A stretch of DNA of 64,000 nt from the NCBI GenBank assembly GCA_020248265.1, contig JADCHX010000011.1:62001-126000 (forward strand), read 5' to 3'. Within the stretch, counting starts at the first letter, position 1. Every line of letters begins with the position of its first letter. Under the pieces are notes generated by a model, which saw only the letters and a list, made by a program, of their open reading frames with translations, did not search any database and was not told where the DNA came from. Positions 38,184 through 47,167 of the stretch are shown piece by piece. This DNA is from Rhodocyclaceae bacterium. GTDB taxonomy: Bacteria; Pseudomonadota; Gammaproteobacteria; Burkholderiales; CAIKXV01. A program made the position numbers and the translations under genes.

Positions 38184-39206
38184 TCATTCGATGGCCACGC
38201 CGAGGCGCCGTCCGGCATCGCCCCACCGGGTTGCCTCGGCGCGGATGAACTTCGCGAACTCCTGTGGCGTGTTCGCGACCACCTCGTTGCCCTGCGCGAC
38301 CAGCGTCTGGCGCACGTCGGGCGTCTCTGCGATCGCGCGGATCTCGCGGTAGAGCTGCTGCACGATCGCGGGCGCTGTCTTCGCCGGTGCCATGAAGCCG
38401 TACCAGATGGTGGCATCGTAGCCGGGCACTGCCGACTCGGCCACGGTGGGTACGTCGGGCAGCGTTTCGAGCCGCCGGGCGCCGGTATGCGCGACCAGCC
38501 GAAGCCGTCCCGGCCTCCAGAAGCTCTCGGTCGAGAACAGGTTGGCAAGGCCCATCTGGATCTCGTTGGAGAGCACCGCGGAGGTGTAGGCGGCGACCCC
38601 TTTGTACGGCACGTGGGTCAGCCTGATGCCTGCCATTGCCGCCATCACCTCGGTCGACAGGTGGGCGATGCTGCCCGGCCCCGACGACCCGTAGTTGATT
38701 CGGCCCGGCTGGCCCTTCGCATGCGCGATGAGTTCCGGCATCGTCTTCGCCGGTACCGACGGATGCACCAGAACGCCGAGCGGCGCCGCGATCAGCAGCG
38801 TGACCGGCGCGAAGTCGCGGAAGCCATCGTAGGGCAGCCCCTTCTGCAGGGCCGAACTGATCACGAAGGTGACCGAGGCGGTCAGGATCGTATGGCCGTC
38901 GGGGACCGCCTTGGCTACCAGGTCGGCGCCGACCACGCCCGAGGCGGCCGGGCGGTTGTCGATGACCACCGGCTGGCCGAGGCGCTGCGTGAGGCGTGCG
39001 CCGACCAGGCGCGCGGTGAGGTCGGTGCCCCCGCCCGGCGCGAACGGGACGACCAGGCGTATCGGCTTGGTCGGCCAGGCCTGCGCCCATGCCGTGGTGC
39101 CCGTAGCCGTGGCCGCCATCAGTGCGATCGTGCCCGTCGCGGCTGCGCCGGCAACGGCCAGCGCCCGCCTCGCTGCCGCGATCCCCCTGCGTGTTGCTCG
39201 TTGCAT
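38184..39206 (-). CDS. Bug/TctC-family periplasmic solute receptor
   Basis: A 340-residue Bug receptor. A twin-arginine-like start (RATRRGIAAARRAL) leads into a long hydrophobic signal ending at TTAWAQ, then AWPTKPIRLVVPFAPGGGTD. It has DNRPAASGVVGADLVAKA and HVPYKGVAAYTSAVLSNE. GGAGGA precedes the ATG closely. It is divergent from an amidohydrolase gene across 91 bases containing an AT-rich run with TATATT (39243-39248), a plausible shared promoter region. Confidence 0.95.
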   Translation of the reverse strand: MQRATRRGIAAARRALAVAGAAATGTIALMAATATGTTAWAQAWPTKPIRLVVPFAPGGGTDLTARLVGARLTQRLGQPVVIDNRPAASGVVGADLVAKAVPDGHTILTASVTFVISSALQKGLPYDGFRDFAPVTLLIAAPLGVLVHPSVPAKTMPELIAHAKGQPGRINYGSSGPGSIAHLSTEVMAAMAGIRLTHVPYKGVAAYTSAVLSNEIQMGLANLFSTESFWRPGRLRLVAHTGARRLETLPDVPTVAESAVPGYDATIWYGFMAPAKTAPAIVQQLYREIRAIAETPDVRQTLVAQGNEVVANTPQEFAKFIRAEATRWGDAGRRLGVAIE

Positions 39207-39297
39207 CCGTCCTCCGGTCGCGGCGCCTGGTGTTTTTTTAAGTATATTCCCGCAGCGTTTCCGTTTCCGCAACCGCAGGCCACTGGAGCACCTTCCG

Positions 39298-40287
39298 ATG
39301 ACGACCAGCATCGACATCCATGCGCACTGGTATCCCGAAGCATGGGTCAGGCTGCTCGAAGCCGAAGGACCCTCGAACGGCGTGGAGATCGGGCACAACC
39401 CGCGCGGCAACGTCACCTTCGCGGTGCCGAAATACAAGGCGACCTTCCAGCAGACCTACATCGACCTGCCGTCCCGGCTGCGCGAGATGGATGCTGCCCG
39501 GGTCGACATCCATGCGCTGTCGCTGACCCAGCCGATGGTCTACTGGGCCTCGCCCGAGTTCGGCGACCGGCTCGCACGCGCGTACAACGACGGCCTGGCC
39601 GAGGCACACCTGCTGCATCCGGAGCGGCTGGTCGGGCTGGCGACCCTGCCGATGCAGGCGCCCGAGCTGGCGGTGGCCGAAGCACGCCGCGCGGCGACGC
39701 TGCCCGGCATCCGCGGCGTGTACCTGTGCACCCATGTGATGGACCTCAACCTGGACGAACCGGCCTTCGACCCGGTGTATGCCTGCTGCGAGGAACTCGG
39801 ACTGCCCATCTTCCTGCATCCGGTGAACCCGGTCGGTGCCGACCGGATGCGCAAGTACCACCTGCGCAACCTGATCGGCAATCCGACCGATACGGCCATC
39901 GCCGCCGCATCGCTGATCTTCGGCGGGGTGCTCGACCGCTTCCCGAAGCTCGACTTCGTGCTGCCCCATGCCGGCGGTACGCTGCCGGCGCTTGCCGGCC
40001 GCTGGGACCACGGCTACACGGTGCGCAAGGAACTCGCGCACCTGCCCCGGCCGCCGTCGTCCTACCTGCGTCGCTTCTACTACGACACGATCGCGCACGA
40101 CGACCAGACGCTGGTCAACCTGATCCGGCAGGTGGGTGCCGACCGGGTGCTGATGGGCAGCGACTGCCCGGCCGACATGAGCTACACGCGGCCGGTCGAC
40201 GTCGTCGAGCGGCTGTCGCAGATCGACCCGGCGGACCGCGCGGCGATCCTCGGACTGTCTGCCCGTCGTCTCCTGAAACTGGACTGA
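39298..40287 (+). CDS. Amidohydrolase-family protein (ACMSD/decarboxylase-like)
   Basis: A 329-residue TIM-barrel metal hydrolase of the amidohydrolase-2 group, which includes ACMSD and gamma-resorcylate decarboxylases. Metal ligands are visible: H8-x-H10 (DIHAHW), the histidine of PIFLHPVNP, VLPHAGG and the aspartate of MGSDCPADM. A non-hydrolytic decarboxylation or hydrolysis of an aromatic or keto acid is likely; the substrate is unknown. The longer frame upstream overlaps the divergent Bug gene, so the ATG giving the normal DIHAHW start was chosen. An asparaginase-like gene follows after 11 bases. Confidence 0.9.
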   Translation: MTTSIDIHAHWYPEAWVRLLEAEGPSNGVEIGHNPRGNVTFAVPKYKATFQQTYIDLPSRLREMDAARVDIHALSLTQPMVYWASPEFGDRLARAYNDGLAEAHLLHPERLVGLATLPMQAPELAVAEARRAATLPGIRGVYLCTHVMDLNLDEPAFDPVYACCEELGLPIFLHPVNPVGADRMRKYHLRNLIGNPTDTAIAAASLIFGGVLDRFPKLDFVLPHAGGTLPALAGRWDHGYTVRKELAHLPRPPSSYLRRFYYDTIAHDDQTLVNLIRQVGADRVLMGSDCPADMSYTRPVDVVERLSQIDPADRAAILGLSARRLLKLD

Positions 40288-40298
40288 GGAAAGCATCC

Positions 40299-41291
40299 AT
40301 GAAGAAACCACTGATCTGTGTCGTCGGTACCGGCGGCACCATTGCGTCGAAGTACGATGCGCAACTCGGCGGACATGTGTCGGCGGCATCGGCCGCAGAC
40401 CTCGTATCCGCCATCCCGGAACTCGGCGAGGTAGCCGAGGTGCGCATCGTCGAGCACTCGAACATCAACAGCGCACTGATGGACAGCGCCACTGCTTTCG
40501 GGCTGCGCGATACGCTGCGCCGCGTGCTGGCGGACCGGGAAGTCGCGGGCGTGGTGGTCACCCATGGCACGGCGACGCTGGAAGAGACCGCCTACCTGAT
40601 GGACCTCACGGTGGGCAGCGAGCGTCCGATCGTGGTGACCGGTGCGCAGCGCAATGCCGACGAGAAGGACGCCGACGGACCGCGCAACCTGCTCTGCGCG
40701 GTGCGCATCGCGGCCAGCCCGTCCGCGCGCGATCGTGGCGTGATGGTCGCGCTGGGCAGCGAGATCCATTCGGCGGTGGACGCGACCAAGGTGAACCCGG
40801 AACTGCTGACCTGTTTCGGCGGCCGTGACGGCGGGCCGATCGGCTCGGTCAGCAGCCAGGGCGTGACGTTCTTCTCCACGCCCGGGCGCCGCCAGCATCT
40901 CGAGGTCGACCATATCTGCCCCGACGTGCACGTGATCCGGATGGTGCAGGGATCCGGCAACCTGCTGTTTCGCGCCTGTGTCGATGCGAAGGTCGACGGC
41001 ATCGTGGTCGAGGCCACCGGCGGCGGTAACGTGAACCTGCCTTTCTACGAAGGGGTATGCATGGCGATCGACGCCGGCATCCCGGTGATTGCCGGCTCGC
41101 GCCTGCCGTCCGGCGCGCCCCATCCCGGCAAGGGATACCCGGGCTCCTGGCAGAGCCTGGTGCGCAAGGGGGCGATCTCGTCGGGTTACCTGAGCGGCAT
41201 CAAGGCGCGCATCCTGTTGATGGTCGCGCTCGGCCACACGAAAGACCCCGACCGGTTGCGCGAGATCTTCCGCATCGCCGGAGGCTGCTGA
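40299..41291 (+). CDS. Asparaginase-family amidohydrolase with altered active site
   Basis: A 330-residue bacterial asparaginase/glutaminase-type protein. The first nucleophile motif is intact (GTGGTIAS, T14). The second motif reads THGTATLEETAYL, so Thr91 is kept but the following aspartate, which holds the substrate's alpha-amino group in ordinary asparaginases, is Ala92. K164 (DATKVN) is kept. The change suggests an amide or lactam substrate without the amino-acid head group. There is no signal peptide. It lies 11 bases behind the amidohydrolase gene, so the two probably act in one pathway. Confidence 0.9.
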   Translation: MKKPLICVVGTGGTIASKYDAQLGGHVSAASAADLVSAIPELGEVAEVRIVEHSNINSALMDSATAFGLRDTLRRVLADREVAGVVVTHGTATLEETAYLMDLTVGSERPIVVTGAQRNADEKDADGPRNLLCAVRIAASPSARDRGVMVALGSEIHSAVDATKVNPELLTCFGGRDGGPIGSVSSQGVTFFSTPGRRQHLEVDHICPDVHVIRMVQGSGNLLFRACVDAKVDGIVVEATGGGNVNLPFYEGVCMAIDAGIPVIAGSRLPSGAPHPGKGYPGSWQSLVRKGAISSGYLSGIKARILLMVALGHTKDPDRLREIFRIAGGC

Positions 41292-41371
41292 ACTCGGGCC
41301 TGCGGGCGGGCTGACCGCTCGTGCCCGACGGGTCTGGTCATGCGCTACCACCGCACACGGGTGGTCCTTCC

Positions 41372-42025
41372 CTAGCTGTCCGCGCGGGCTGGGCCGCGCG
41401 GCACCCGGCCACCGGCCCGCTGCCAGGCATCGAGGTCGGCGGGGGTATCTATGTCGAATGCGAGCCGTCGATCGCCGCAGCGGGCCACATCGACACCGAG
41501 CACCGCCAGCGCGCGCGCGTGACGGTCCAGGCTGCCGGGGCCGAAGGCGAATTGCAGCGGCAGGGTGGCCGGGAGCAGCATGCCGTTGGTGCCACTGCCT
41601 GACTTGTCCGCGAGCAGCACGGTCGACCCGTCCGGTGTTGCCTGCAGCAGCGCCTGCAGCGCGCGCGCATCGATGTCCGGCATGTCTGCAGAAATCAGCA
41701 GCAGTTGCCGCGCCCCGGCTGCACGGGCCACTTCGCGCGCCGCGTCGAGCGCTGCATCGAGGGTCCTGCCCGCTGCGTTACCCGGCGGATCGCCGACCGC
41801 GTGCGCGCCACGCGCAGCCGCCGTCGCGCGCGCGGCCGGGTCGGCACTGACCACGATGCAACGGCCGAGGCCGCCGAACGTGCCTTCGACCGCAGCGAGC
41901 GTGTTGAGCAGCATGTGCGTGCACAACTGCCTGCGGCCATCGGCGTCGAGCACCGGCGCCAGCCGGGTCTTGCCCGTGGCCAGCCCCCGGACCGGCACGA
42001 TCGTCCACGCCTGCTGCGTGTCCAA
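41372..42025 (-). CDS. cofC: Phospholactate (or 3-phosphoglycerate) guanylyltransferase, F420 biosynthesis
   Basis: A 217-residue nucleotidyltransferase of the CofC/FbiD family. It has the start WTIVPVRGLATGKTRLAPVL, then LLLISADMPDID and GTNGMLLP. CofC activates 2-phospholactate, phosphoenolpyruvate or, in some proteobacteria, 3-phosphoglycerate with GTP to make the side-chain donor for CofD. Which acid is used here cannot be read from motifs alone. It is last in the leftward F420 operon, beginning directly behind the cofD stop codon with no gap. Confidence 0.93.
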   Translation of the reverse strand: MDTQQAWTIVPVRGLATGKTRLAPVLDADGRRQLCTHMLLNTLAAVEGTFGGLGRCIVVSADPAARATAAARGAHAVGDPPGNAAGRTLDAALDAAREVARAAGARQLLLISADMPDIDARALQALLQATPDGSTVLLADKSGSGTNGMLLPATLPLQFAFGPGSLDRHARALAVLGVDVARCGDRRLAFDIDTPADLDAWQRAGGRVPRGPARADS

Positions 42026-42973
42026 TCAGCGTCGGCCCAGCGAACGCAGCAGGGCGATCGCCTCCAGCGCGAGCGCGGCCGAGCGGGCCGGCGAGGTCAT
42101 CATCGTGTCGGTGACGCACACGCCATGCCCTGTCGCCGCGATCGCCCCGGCGTGGCTGCGGTCGCGCTCGTCGATCACCCAGCCGTCCACGCGCGCACCG
42201 TAATGCGCGACCACGCCGGATACGTCGACCGCGTGGCCCAGTTCGCGCATGATCTTTCCCGCCGGCCCCTTGACCGCGGCGCCGTCCACTATGGGCGATA
42301 TCGCGACGACGGGGATGTCCGGTGCGTCGAGCAGCGCCGCGAGGGCGGGCAGCGCCAGCATGGGCGCGATGCTCAGCCAGGGGTTGGACGGGCAGAGCAC
42401 GATGCCCTCGATGCGCGTGGCGCTGCAGCCCAGCGCCGCCAGCGGCGCTGCGAGGCGAGCGGTCGCCGCGCCATCGAAGCGGAAGCCGCGCACCACGGGT
42501 TCGCAGCGCTGGCGCACGAAATAGTCCTGGAAAGCCAGTTCGCCTTCGTCGGTATCGACGAAGGTACGCAGTCGGTCGTCGGTGGCCGGGATCACCAAGT
42601 GCCGGATGCCGAAGGCACGGCAGAGGTCGGCGGTGATGCCCGACAGCCGGTCGCCCGATCGCAGCCGGCGGGTACGCTCGACATGCACCGCGAGGTCGCG
42701 GTCGCCGAGCCTGAACCAGGTCTCTCCGCCGATCGTGCCCAGCGCATCGAGGAAGGCCCACGTCTCGCCGGCGCGGCCCCAGCCAGTCTCTGGGTTGTGC
42801 AGCCCACCCAGCGTGTACATCACCGTGTCGAGGTCTGGCGAAACGTGGAACCCGAGGTGCTCGAAGTCGTCGCCGACGTTGACCACGATCGCGAGCTCAT
42901 CGGCACCGAGTACCTGCACCAGGCCCTGCGCCAGCCGGGCGCCGCCGACACCGCCTGCGAGCGCGAGGATCAT
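42026..42973 (-). CDS. cofD: 2-phospho-L-lactate transferase family protein, F420-0 synthesis
   Basis: A 315-residue CofD/FbiA protein. The N-terminal ALAGGVGGARLAQGL and VNVGDDFEHLGFHVSPDLDT are diagnostic, as are GIVLCPSNPWLSIAPML and AAVKGPAGKIMRELG. It joins the activated acid from CofC to the deazaflavin Fo, giving F420-0 (or dehydro-/3PG- form). It starts one base inside the cofE stop codon and is followed directly by cofC, so all three are coupled. Confidence 0.95.
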   Translation of the reverse strand: MILALAGGVGGARLAQGLVQVLGADELAIVVNVGDDFEHLGFHVSPDLDTVMYTLGGLHNPETGWGRAGETWAFLDALGTIGGETWFRLGDRDLAVHVERTRRLRSGDRLSGITADLCRAFGIRHLVIPATDDRLRTFVDTDEGELAFQDYFVRQRCEPVVRGFRFDGAATARLAAPLAALGCSATRIEGIVLCPSNPWLSIAPMLALPALAALLDAPDIPVVAISPIVDGAAVKGPAGKIMRELGHAVDVSGVVAHYGARVDGWVIDERDRSHAGAIAATGHGVCVTDTMMTSPARSAALALEAIALLRSLGRR

Positions 42974-43725
42974 CAGCGGAACATGTCCATGGATTTCGGG
43001 CGCAGCAGCTCGCGCCCATTGCCGTCGCGCCGGTCGTAGGGGACGCCGCGCGCATGGATCACCGGCCGGCCCTCGTCGGCCTGGCCCATCAGCAGGGAGG
43101 CTGCCGCGGCGAGTTCGTCCGCAACCGCGACCTCGGTGGTCCGGAGTTCACGGCCGAAGCGGTCGCGCCGGCCGCGCAGGTCCACCACGCCGGGCAACCC
43201 TGCGACGCCGAGCGCCGTGCCGGTCACGCCGTTGCGCCAGGCGCGACCGAAACTGTCGTTGACGATAACGCCGAAGTCGGCGACATCGGCGAGCGCCGCG
43301 CGCAGCGCCCTGCAGCTCGCGTCCGGGTCTTCCGGCAGCAGCAGTACATGTTCGCCCTCGGTGTCCACGTTCGACATGTCGATGCCGGCGTTGGCCATGA
43401 TCCAGCCACGGCGGTGTTCGACGACGATCACGTCGCGCTTCGCGCGCAGCACGTCGACCGACTCGCGCAGCACGAGCTCGATCAGCCGGGGATCCTTGCG
43501 CGTGACGGCCGCGAGTTCCCGCGCGCGGGCTGACGGCTCGACCGTGGACAGGGCGACCCGGCGGCCTTCGCTCTTCGACACCACTTTCTGCGCGACGACC
43601 AGCACATCGCCGTCGGCCGGCCGGATGCCGCTGCGTGCCAGTGCGTCCCGCACCAGCCGTGCAAGGTCGTCGCCCGCGGCGACTTCCGGCATGCCTTCGA
43701 GCGCAGTGAGGGTCAGCGACGGCAT
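42973..43725 (-). CDS. cofE: F420-0:gamma-glutamyl ligase
   Basis: A 250-residue single-domain CofE. It has DGDVLVVAQKVVSKSEGR, RRGWIMANAGIDMSNVD and VIVNDSFGRAWRNGVTGTAL, the GTP/metal-binding core of the family. It adds gamma-linked glutamates to F420-0. Unlike mycobacterial FbiB it has no C-terminal nitroreductase-like domain, so the organism would not reduce dehydro-F420 with this protein. It lies between npdG (51 bases upstream) and cofD (one-base overlap). Confidence 0.95.
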   Translation of the reverse strand: MPSLTLTALEGMPEVAAGDDLARLVRDALARSGIRPADGDVLVVAQKVVSKSEGRRVALSTVEPSARARELAAVTRKDPRLIELVLRESVDVLRAKRDVIVVEHRRGWIMANAGIDMSNVDTEGEHVLLLPEDPDASCRALRAALADVADFGVIVNDSFGRAWRNGVTGTALGVAGLPGVVDLRGRRDRFGRELRTTEVAVADELAAAASLLMGQADEGRPVIHARGVPYDRRDGNGRELLRPKSMDMFR

Positions 43726-43776
43726 CGCGGCGGTCGTCGGGGGTGCGGGGGGCGGCGCGTTCGGGCGCGTTCGGAC

Positions 43777-44469
43777 TCAGGGCCGCGGCAGGCCAGTGAT
43801 GCGGATGCCCGAGCCGGGGATCTTGTAGCGCTTGTTGATCGCGATCAGCACCGAGGTCAGCGCCTCGCTGGCTGCGGAATTCGCGAGCACGCCGGCATGC
43901 CAGGCGGCGATGCCGGCGTCGCGTGCGAGCCCGACGACCAGCTCGCGCGCATCCGCGTCGTCGCCGCAGACCAGCACGTCGCAGTCGATCGGGTGCGAGG
44001 GGTCCTTCAGGTGCACCGCCGATACGTTCTGGAACGCCGACACGACCTTCACGCCCGCGCCCAGATCAACCTGCAACTGCTGCACCGCCGAGCCGGCGCC
44101 TGGAAGCTGCACGCGGTCCACCTTCGGTGGCGCCAGCGGCACCGTCACGTCGACCAGCACCTTTCCTTCGAGTGCATCGCGCACAGATATCGCGGTCTCG
44201 CGCTGCGCGGCATAAGGCACGGCGAGCACGACCACCTGCGCCGCCCGCGCGGCGGACAGGTTGTCGCTACCCTTCACCGTCGCCCGGCCAGCCAGCAGCG
44301 CGTCGAGTTCGGCGGCGGCCGCCGCTGCCTTCGCCGGGTCGCGCGAGCCGATCGTCACCTGGTGCCCGGCATGCGCCCATCGGAACGCGAGGCCAGAGCC
44401 TTCCTTGCCGGAGCCGCCGAGCACGGCGATCGAGAGGGGTGAGAAGGAGGGGGGGGCGGTATCGTTCAT
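43777..44469 (-). CDS. npdG: F420H2:NADP oxidoreductase family protein
   Basis: A 230-residue Rossmann protein of the NpdG/Fno family: SIAVLGGSGKEGSGLAFRWA, VTIGSRDP (the NADP-phosphate contact), VLAVPYAAQ and a C-terminal dimer part with SAFQNVSAVHL and RYKIPGSGIRITG. It transfers hydride between F420 and NADP(H), giving the cell its reduced F420. Its ATG overlaps the fbiC stop by four bases, so it is made with the Fo synthase and supports a working F420 system rather than a relic. Confidence 0.9.
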   Translation of the reverse strand: MNDTAPPSFSPLSIAVLGGSGKEGSGLAFRWAHAGHQVTIGSRDPAKAAAAAAELDALLAGRATVKGSDNLSAARAAQVVVLAVPYAAQRETAISVRDALEGKVLVDVTVPLAPPKVDRVQLPGAGSAVQQLQVDLGAGVKVVSAFQNVSAVHLKDPSHPIDCDVLVCGDDADARELVVGLARDAGIAAWHAGVLANSAASEALTSVLIAINKRYKIPGSGIRITGLPRP

Positions 44470-47000
44470 GCGTCAGTGGTCGTCGCTGTGGGAGTTGCGG
44501 CAGTGCCGCGGGAAGCCGGCATTGTCGCCGATGGCGCAGGCGCATGGGCCAGAGGGTCTTTCGCCCGAGATGCCTGGCTGCGCCTGCGCAGCGGTGTCTG
44601 CACGACCGGCAGCAGCGGCTGCGCCGCCCATGCCGCGGATACGCGTTCGGCCGATACCGCGCCGTAGGTGGTCGTTCGCTGCACCGGCGTGCGTCCTGCG
44701 AGGCGCACGAGCGCTTCCATCTGCGGTGGCGCCAGTTCCTGGCCATGCTGGTTGCCGGCGGCGAAGGAGATGCTCTCGTTCATTAGCGTGCCGCCGAGGT
44801 CGTTCACGCCAGCACCGAGCACGGCGTGTACCCCCTCGGGGCCGAGCTTCACCCAGGAGCACTGGATGTTGCCGATGGCAGGGGCGAGCGCCAGCCGGGC
44901 TACCGCATGCATCAGCAGCGCTTCGCGCCAGGTCGGCCCGGGCCGTGCGCGTCCCTTGAGGTACATCGGCGCTTCCATGTGGATGAACGGCAGCGGCACG
45001 AACTCGGTGAAGCCGCCGGTACGTTCCTGCAGCGCACGGATGCGCAGCAGGTGCCGCGCCCAATGTTCGCTGCGCTCCAGGTGGCCGAACATGATGGTGG
45101 CGGTGGAACGCAGCCCGACGCGGTGCGCCGCGGCCATCACTTCAAGCCACTGCGCGGTGCGCAGCTTGTCGGGACAGAGCACCGCGCGCACCTCGTCGTC
45201 GAGGATCTCGGCGGCGGTGCCGGGGAGGGTACCAAGGCCCGCATCGCGCAGGCGCCCGAGGAATGCGTCGAGCGACAGGCCGAGCGTGGCCGCACCGTGG
45301 CTCACTTCGAGCGGCGAGAACGCATGCACATGGATGCCGGGGGCAGCCTCTTTCGCTACGCGCAGGATGTGCAGATAGGTGTCGCCGGTGTAGCCGGGAT
45401 GGATGCCACCCTGCATGCAGACTTCGGTGGCGCCGCGCGCCCAGGCCTCGGAGACCCGGCGTGCGATCTCGCCGTCGTCGAGGTCGTAGGCTGGCCCGCG
45501 CAGCTGCGCGCTGTGCCGCCCCTTCGAGAATGCGCAGAAGCGGCAGCCGTAGTGGCAGACATTGGTGTAGTTGATGTTGCGGTTCACCACGTAGCTCACT
45601 GCGTCGCCGTTGCGCGCGCGGCGCAGTTCGTCGGCGGCGGCTGCGACCTCGGCCACCTCGCCACCGCGTGCCGCGAACAGTCGAACCAGCTGCGCCTCGT
45701 GCAGCAGGTCGCCGCGCCGTGCCGAGGCCAGCGCATCGGCAATGCCGCGATCGACGATCGCCGGCCGCGACGAGGCGTGCGCTGCCGTGCCTTCGCCGCA
45801 GATTGACGGCACCGGGCCGGTGCGCCCCGCAGACCAGTCGTCGCTGCGGGCAAGGCCCTCGGTGTCCATCCGGTGCAGCAGGGCTGGCCGTACCTGCTCG
45901 TCGAACCATCGTGCCGGCTGCATGCACCACGCTGGGTAGGCGGCGAGCCGCTCGACCAGTCGGAAGCCAGCGTCTGCAGTGGCCTCGCGCAGCGCCGCGA
46001 CAGCTGGCCAGGGCGCCTCCGGATTCACATGGTCTGGCGTGACCGGGGACACGCCGCCCCAGTCGTTGATGCCTGCATCGATCAGCGTACGCGCTTCGCC
46101 CGGGCTCAGGTTGGGTGGCGCCTGGATGTTCATCGATGGACCGAAGACCAGACGCGCCAGCGCAATCGTCCAGGCGAGCTCGCCCAGTCCGGCGTCCGGT
46201 GCACCGGCCATCGCAGTGCGCGGCTTGGCGCGGAAGTTCTGCACGATCACTTCCTGCAGGTGGCCGTGTTCCAGGTGCAGTGCGCGCAGCGCGAGCAGTG
46301 CCTCGAGGCGCTCTTCACGCGTCTCGCCGATGCCGATCAGGATGCCGCTGGTGAACGGCACCTGCAGTTTCCCGGCGGCGGCGATCGTCGCCAGCCGAGC
46401 GGCGGGCATCTTGTCGGGGGAGCCGAAGTGCGGGCCACCGCGCTCGCACAGCCGCTGCGATGTCGACTCGAGCATCAGCCCCTGCGACACGCTGACCTGG
46501 CGCAGTTTCGCGATATCCGCAGGCGTCATCACGCCCGGATTGACGTGCGGCAGCAGGCCGGTTTCCTCGAGCACCCGCTCGCACATCGCGGCGAGGTAGT
46601 CGATGGTGGTCGCATGGCCGGCGCGGTCGAGGAATGCCCTGGCTTCCGGCCAGCGCAGCTCCGGCTTGTCGCCGAGGGTGAAGAGCGCCTCGTCGCAGCC
46701 GGCGTCGCGACCGGCACGCGCGATTGCCAGCACTTCCGCCTCGGACAGGAACGGCGCCGGCAGTGCGTGCGGCGTCGTGGCGAACGTGCAGTAGTGGCAG
46801 ACGTCCCGGCAAAGGCGGGTCAGCGGTATGAAGACCTTGCGCGAATAGGTGACGCGTCGGCCGTGGCCGGCATCGCGCAGCGCACGTGCCTGGCCGAGCA
46901 TCTCGGCGGTGGCCGAGGCGGCGCGATCCGGGCCGACACCCGTGCCGGACTCGGCGACCAGGCGGGTCAGCAGGCGGATCGGATCTTCGGTCGTGGACAA
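44466..47000 (-). CDS. fbiC: Bifunctional Fo synthase (CofG-CofH fusion)
   Basis: An 844-residue fusion of two radical-SAM enzymes that build the deazaflavin Fo from tyrosine and a ribityl pyrimidine. The N-terminal CofG-like domain carries C64, C68 and C71 (CRDVCHYC), the C-terminal CofH-like domain C482, C486 and C489 (CHYGCRFC, then AFSKG), both with the usual downstream segments (NFRAKPRTAMAGAP; MFGHLERSEHWARHL). Actinobacteria use the same fusion. No ATG fits the N-terminus; a TTG with AGAGG upstream is the likely start, since the longer frame overlaps another gene. The tail (last 35 residues) is Ala/Thr-rich. It leads the F420 operon. Confidence 0.95.
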   Translation of the reverse strand: MSTTEDPIRLLTRLVAESGTGVGPDRAASATAEMLGQARALRDAGHGRRVTYSRKVFIPLTRLCRDVCHYCTFATTPHALPAPFLSEAEVLAIARAGRDAGCDEALFTLGDKPELRWPEARAFLDRAGHATTIDYLAAMCERVLEETGLLPHVNPGVMTPADIAKLRQVSVSQGLMLESTSQRLCERGGPHFGSPDKMPAARLATIAAAGKLQVPFTSGILIGIGETREERLEALLALRALHLEHGHLQEVIVQNFRAKPRTAMAGAPDAGLGELAWTIALARLVFGPSMNIQAPPNLSPGEARTLIDAGINDWGGVSPVTPDHVNPEAPWPAVAALREATADAGFRLVERLAAYPAWCMQPARWFDEQVRPALLHRMDTEGLARSDDWSAGRTGPVPSICGEGTAAHASSRPAIVDRGIADALASARRGDLLHEAQLVRLFAARGGEVAEVAAAADELRRARNGDAVSYVVNRNINYTNVCHYGCRFCAFSKGRHSAQLRGPAYDLDDGEIARRVSEAWARGATEVCMQGGIHPGYTGDTYLHILRVAKEAAPGIHVHAFSPLEVSHGAATLGLSLDAFLGRLRDAGLGTLPGTAAEILDDEVRAVLCPDKLRTAQWLEVMAAAHRVGLRSTATIMFGHLERSEHWARHLLRIRALQERTGGFTEFVPLPFIHMEAPMYLKGRARPGPTWREALLMHAVARLALAPAIGNIQCSWVKLGPEGVHAVLGAGVNDLGGTLMNESISFAAGNQHGQELAPPQMEALVRLAGRTPVQRTTTYGAVSAERVSAAWAAQPLLPVVQTPLRRRSQASRAKDPLAHAPAPSATMPASRGTAATPTATTTDA

Positions 47001-47086
47001 GGCTTGCTGCCTCTGCAGGGTCTGCAGATATCGTACCCCGAATCGATCTTGCCCAAGCTGGCCGCACAGGCTGGCGAACGTGTATC

Positions 47087-47096
47087 TGTGATCACA
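47087..47096. promoter_or_regulatory. Palindrome TGTGATCACA upstream of fbiC
   Basis: A perfect 10-base palindrome lies 87 bases before the fbiC start, in the 167-base gap behind a Bug gene. The same 10 bases recur before the dioxygenase operon. A regulator binding site is inferred; the -35/-10 of fbiC is not clear, though a TTGGGC and a TACGAT are present on the minus strand downstream of it. Confidence 0.5.
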
Positions 47097-47167
47097 CCTC
47101 GGGTGTGTTGCCCGGGCCTTCGGCCTTGTGGCCGATCGAGCGTCACGCGCGGTCCGTGCTGCGCCGT

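Noticed and set aside
38154-40298. A 1045-codon frame covering the region before the asparaginase gene
   Set aside because: Only the last 330 codons match a family; the rest is a shadow of the Bug and amidohydrolase genes.
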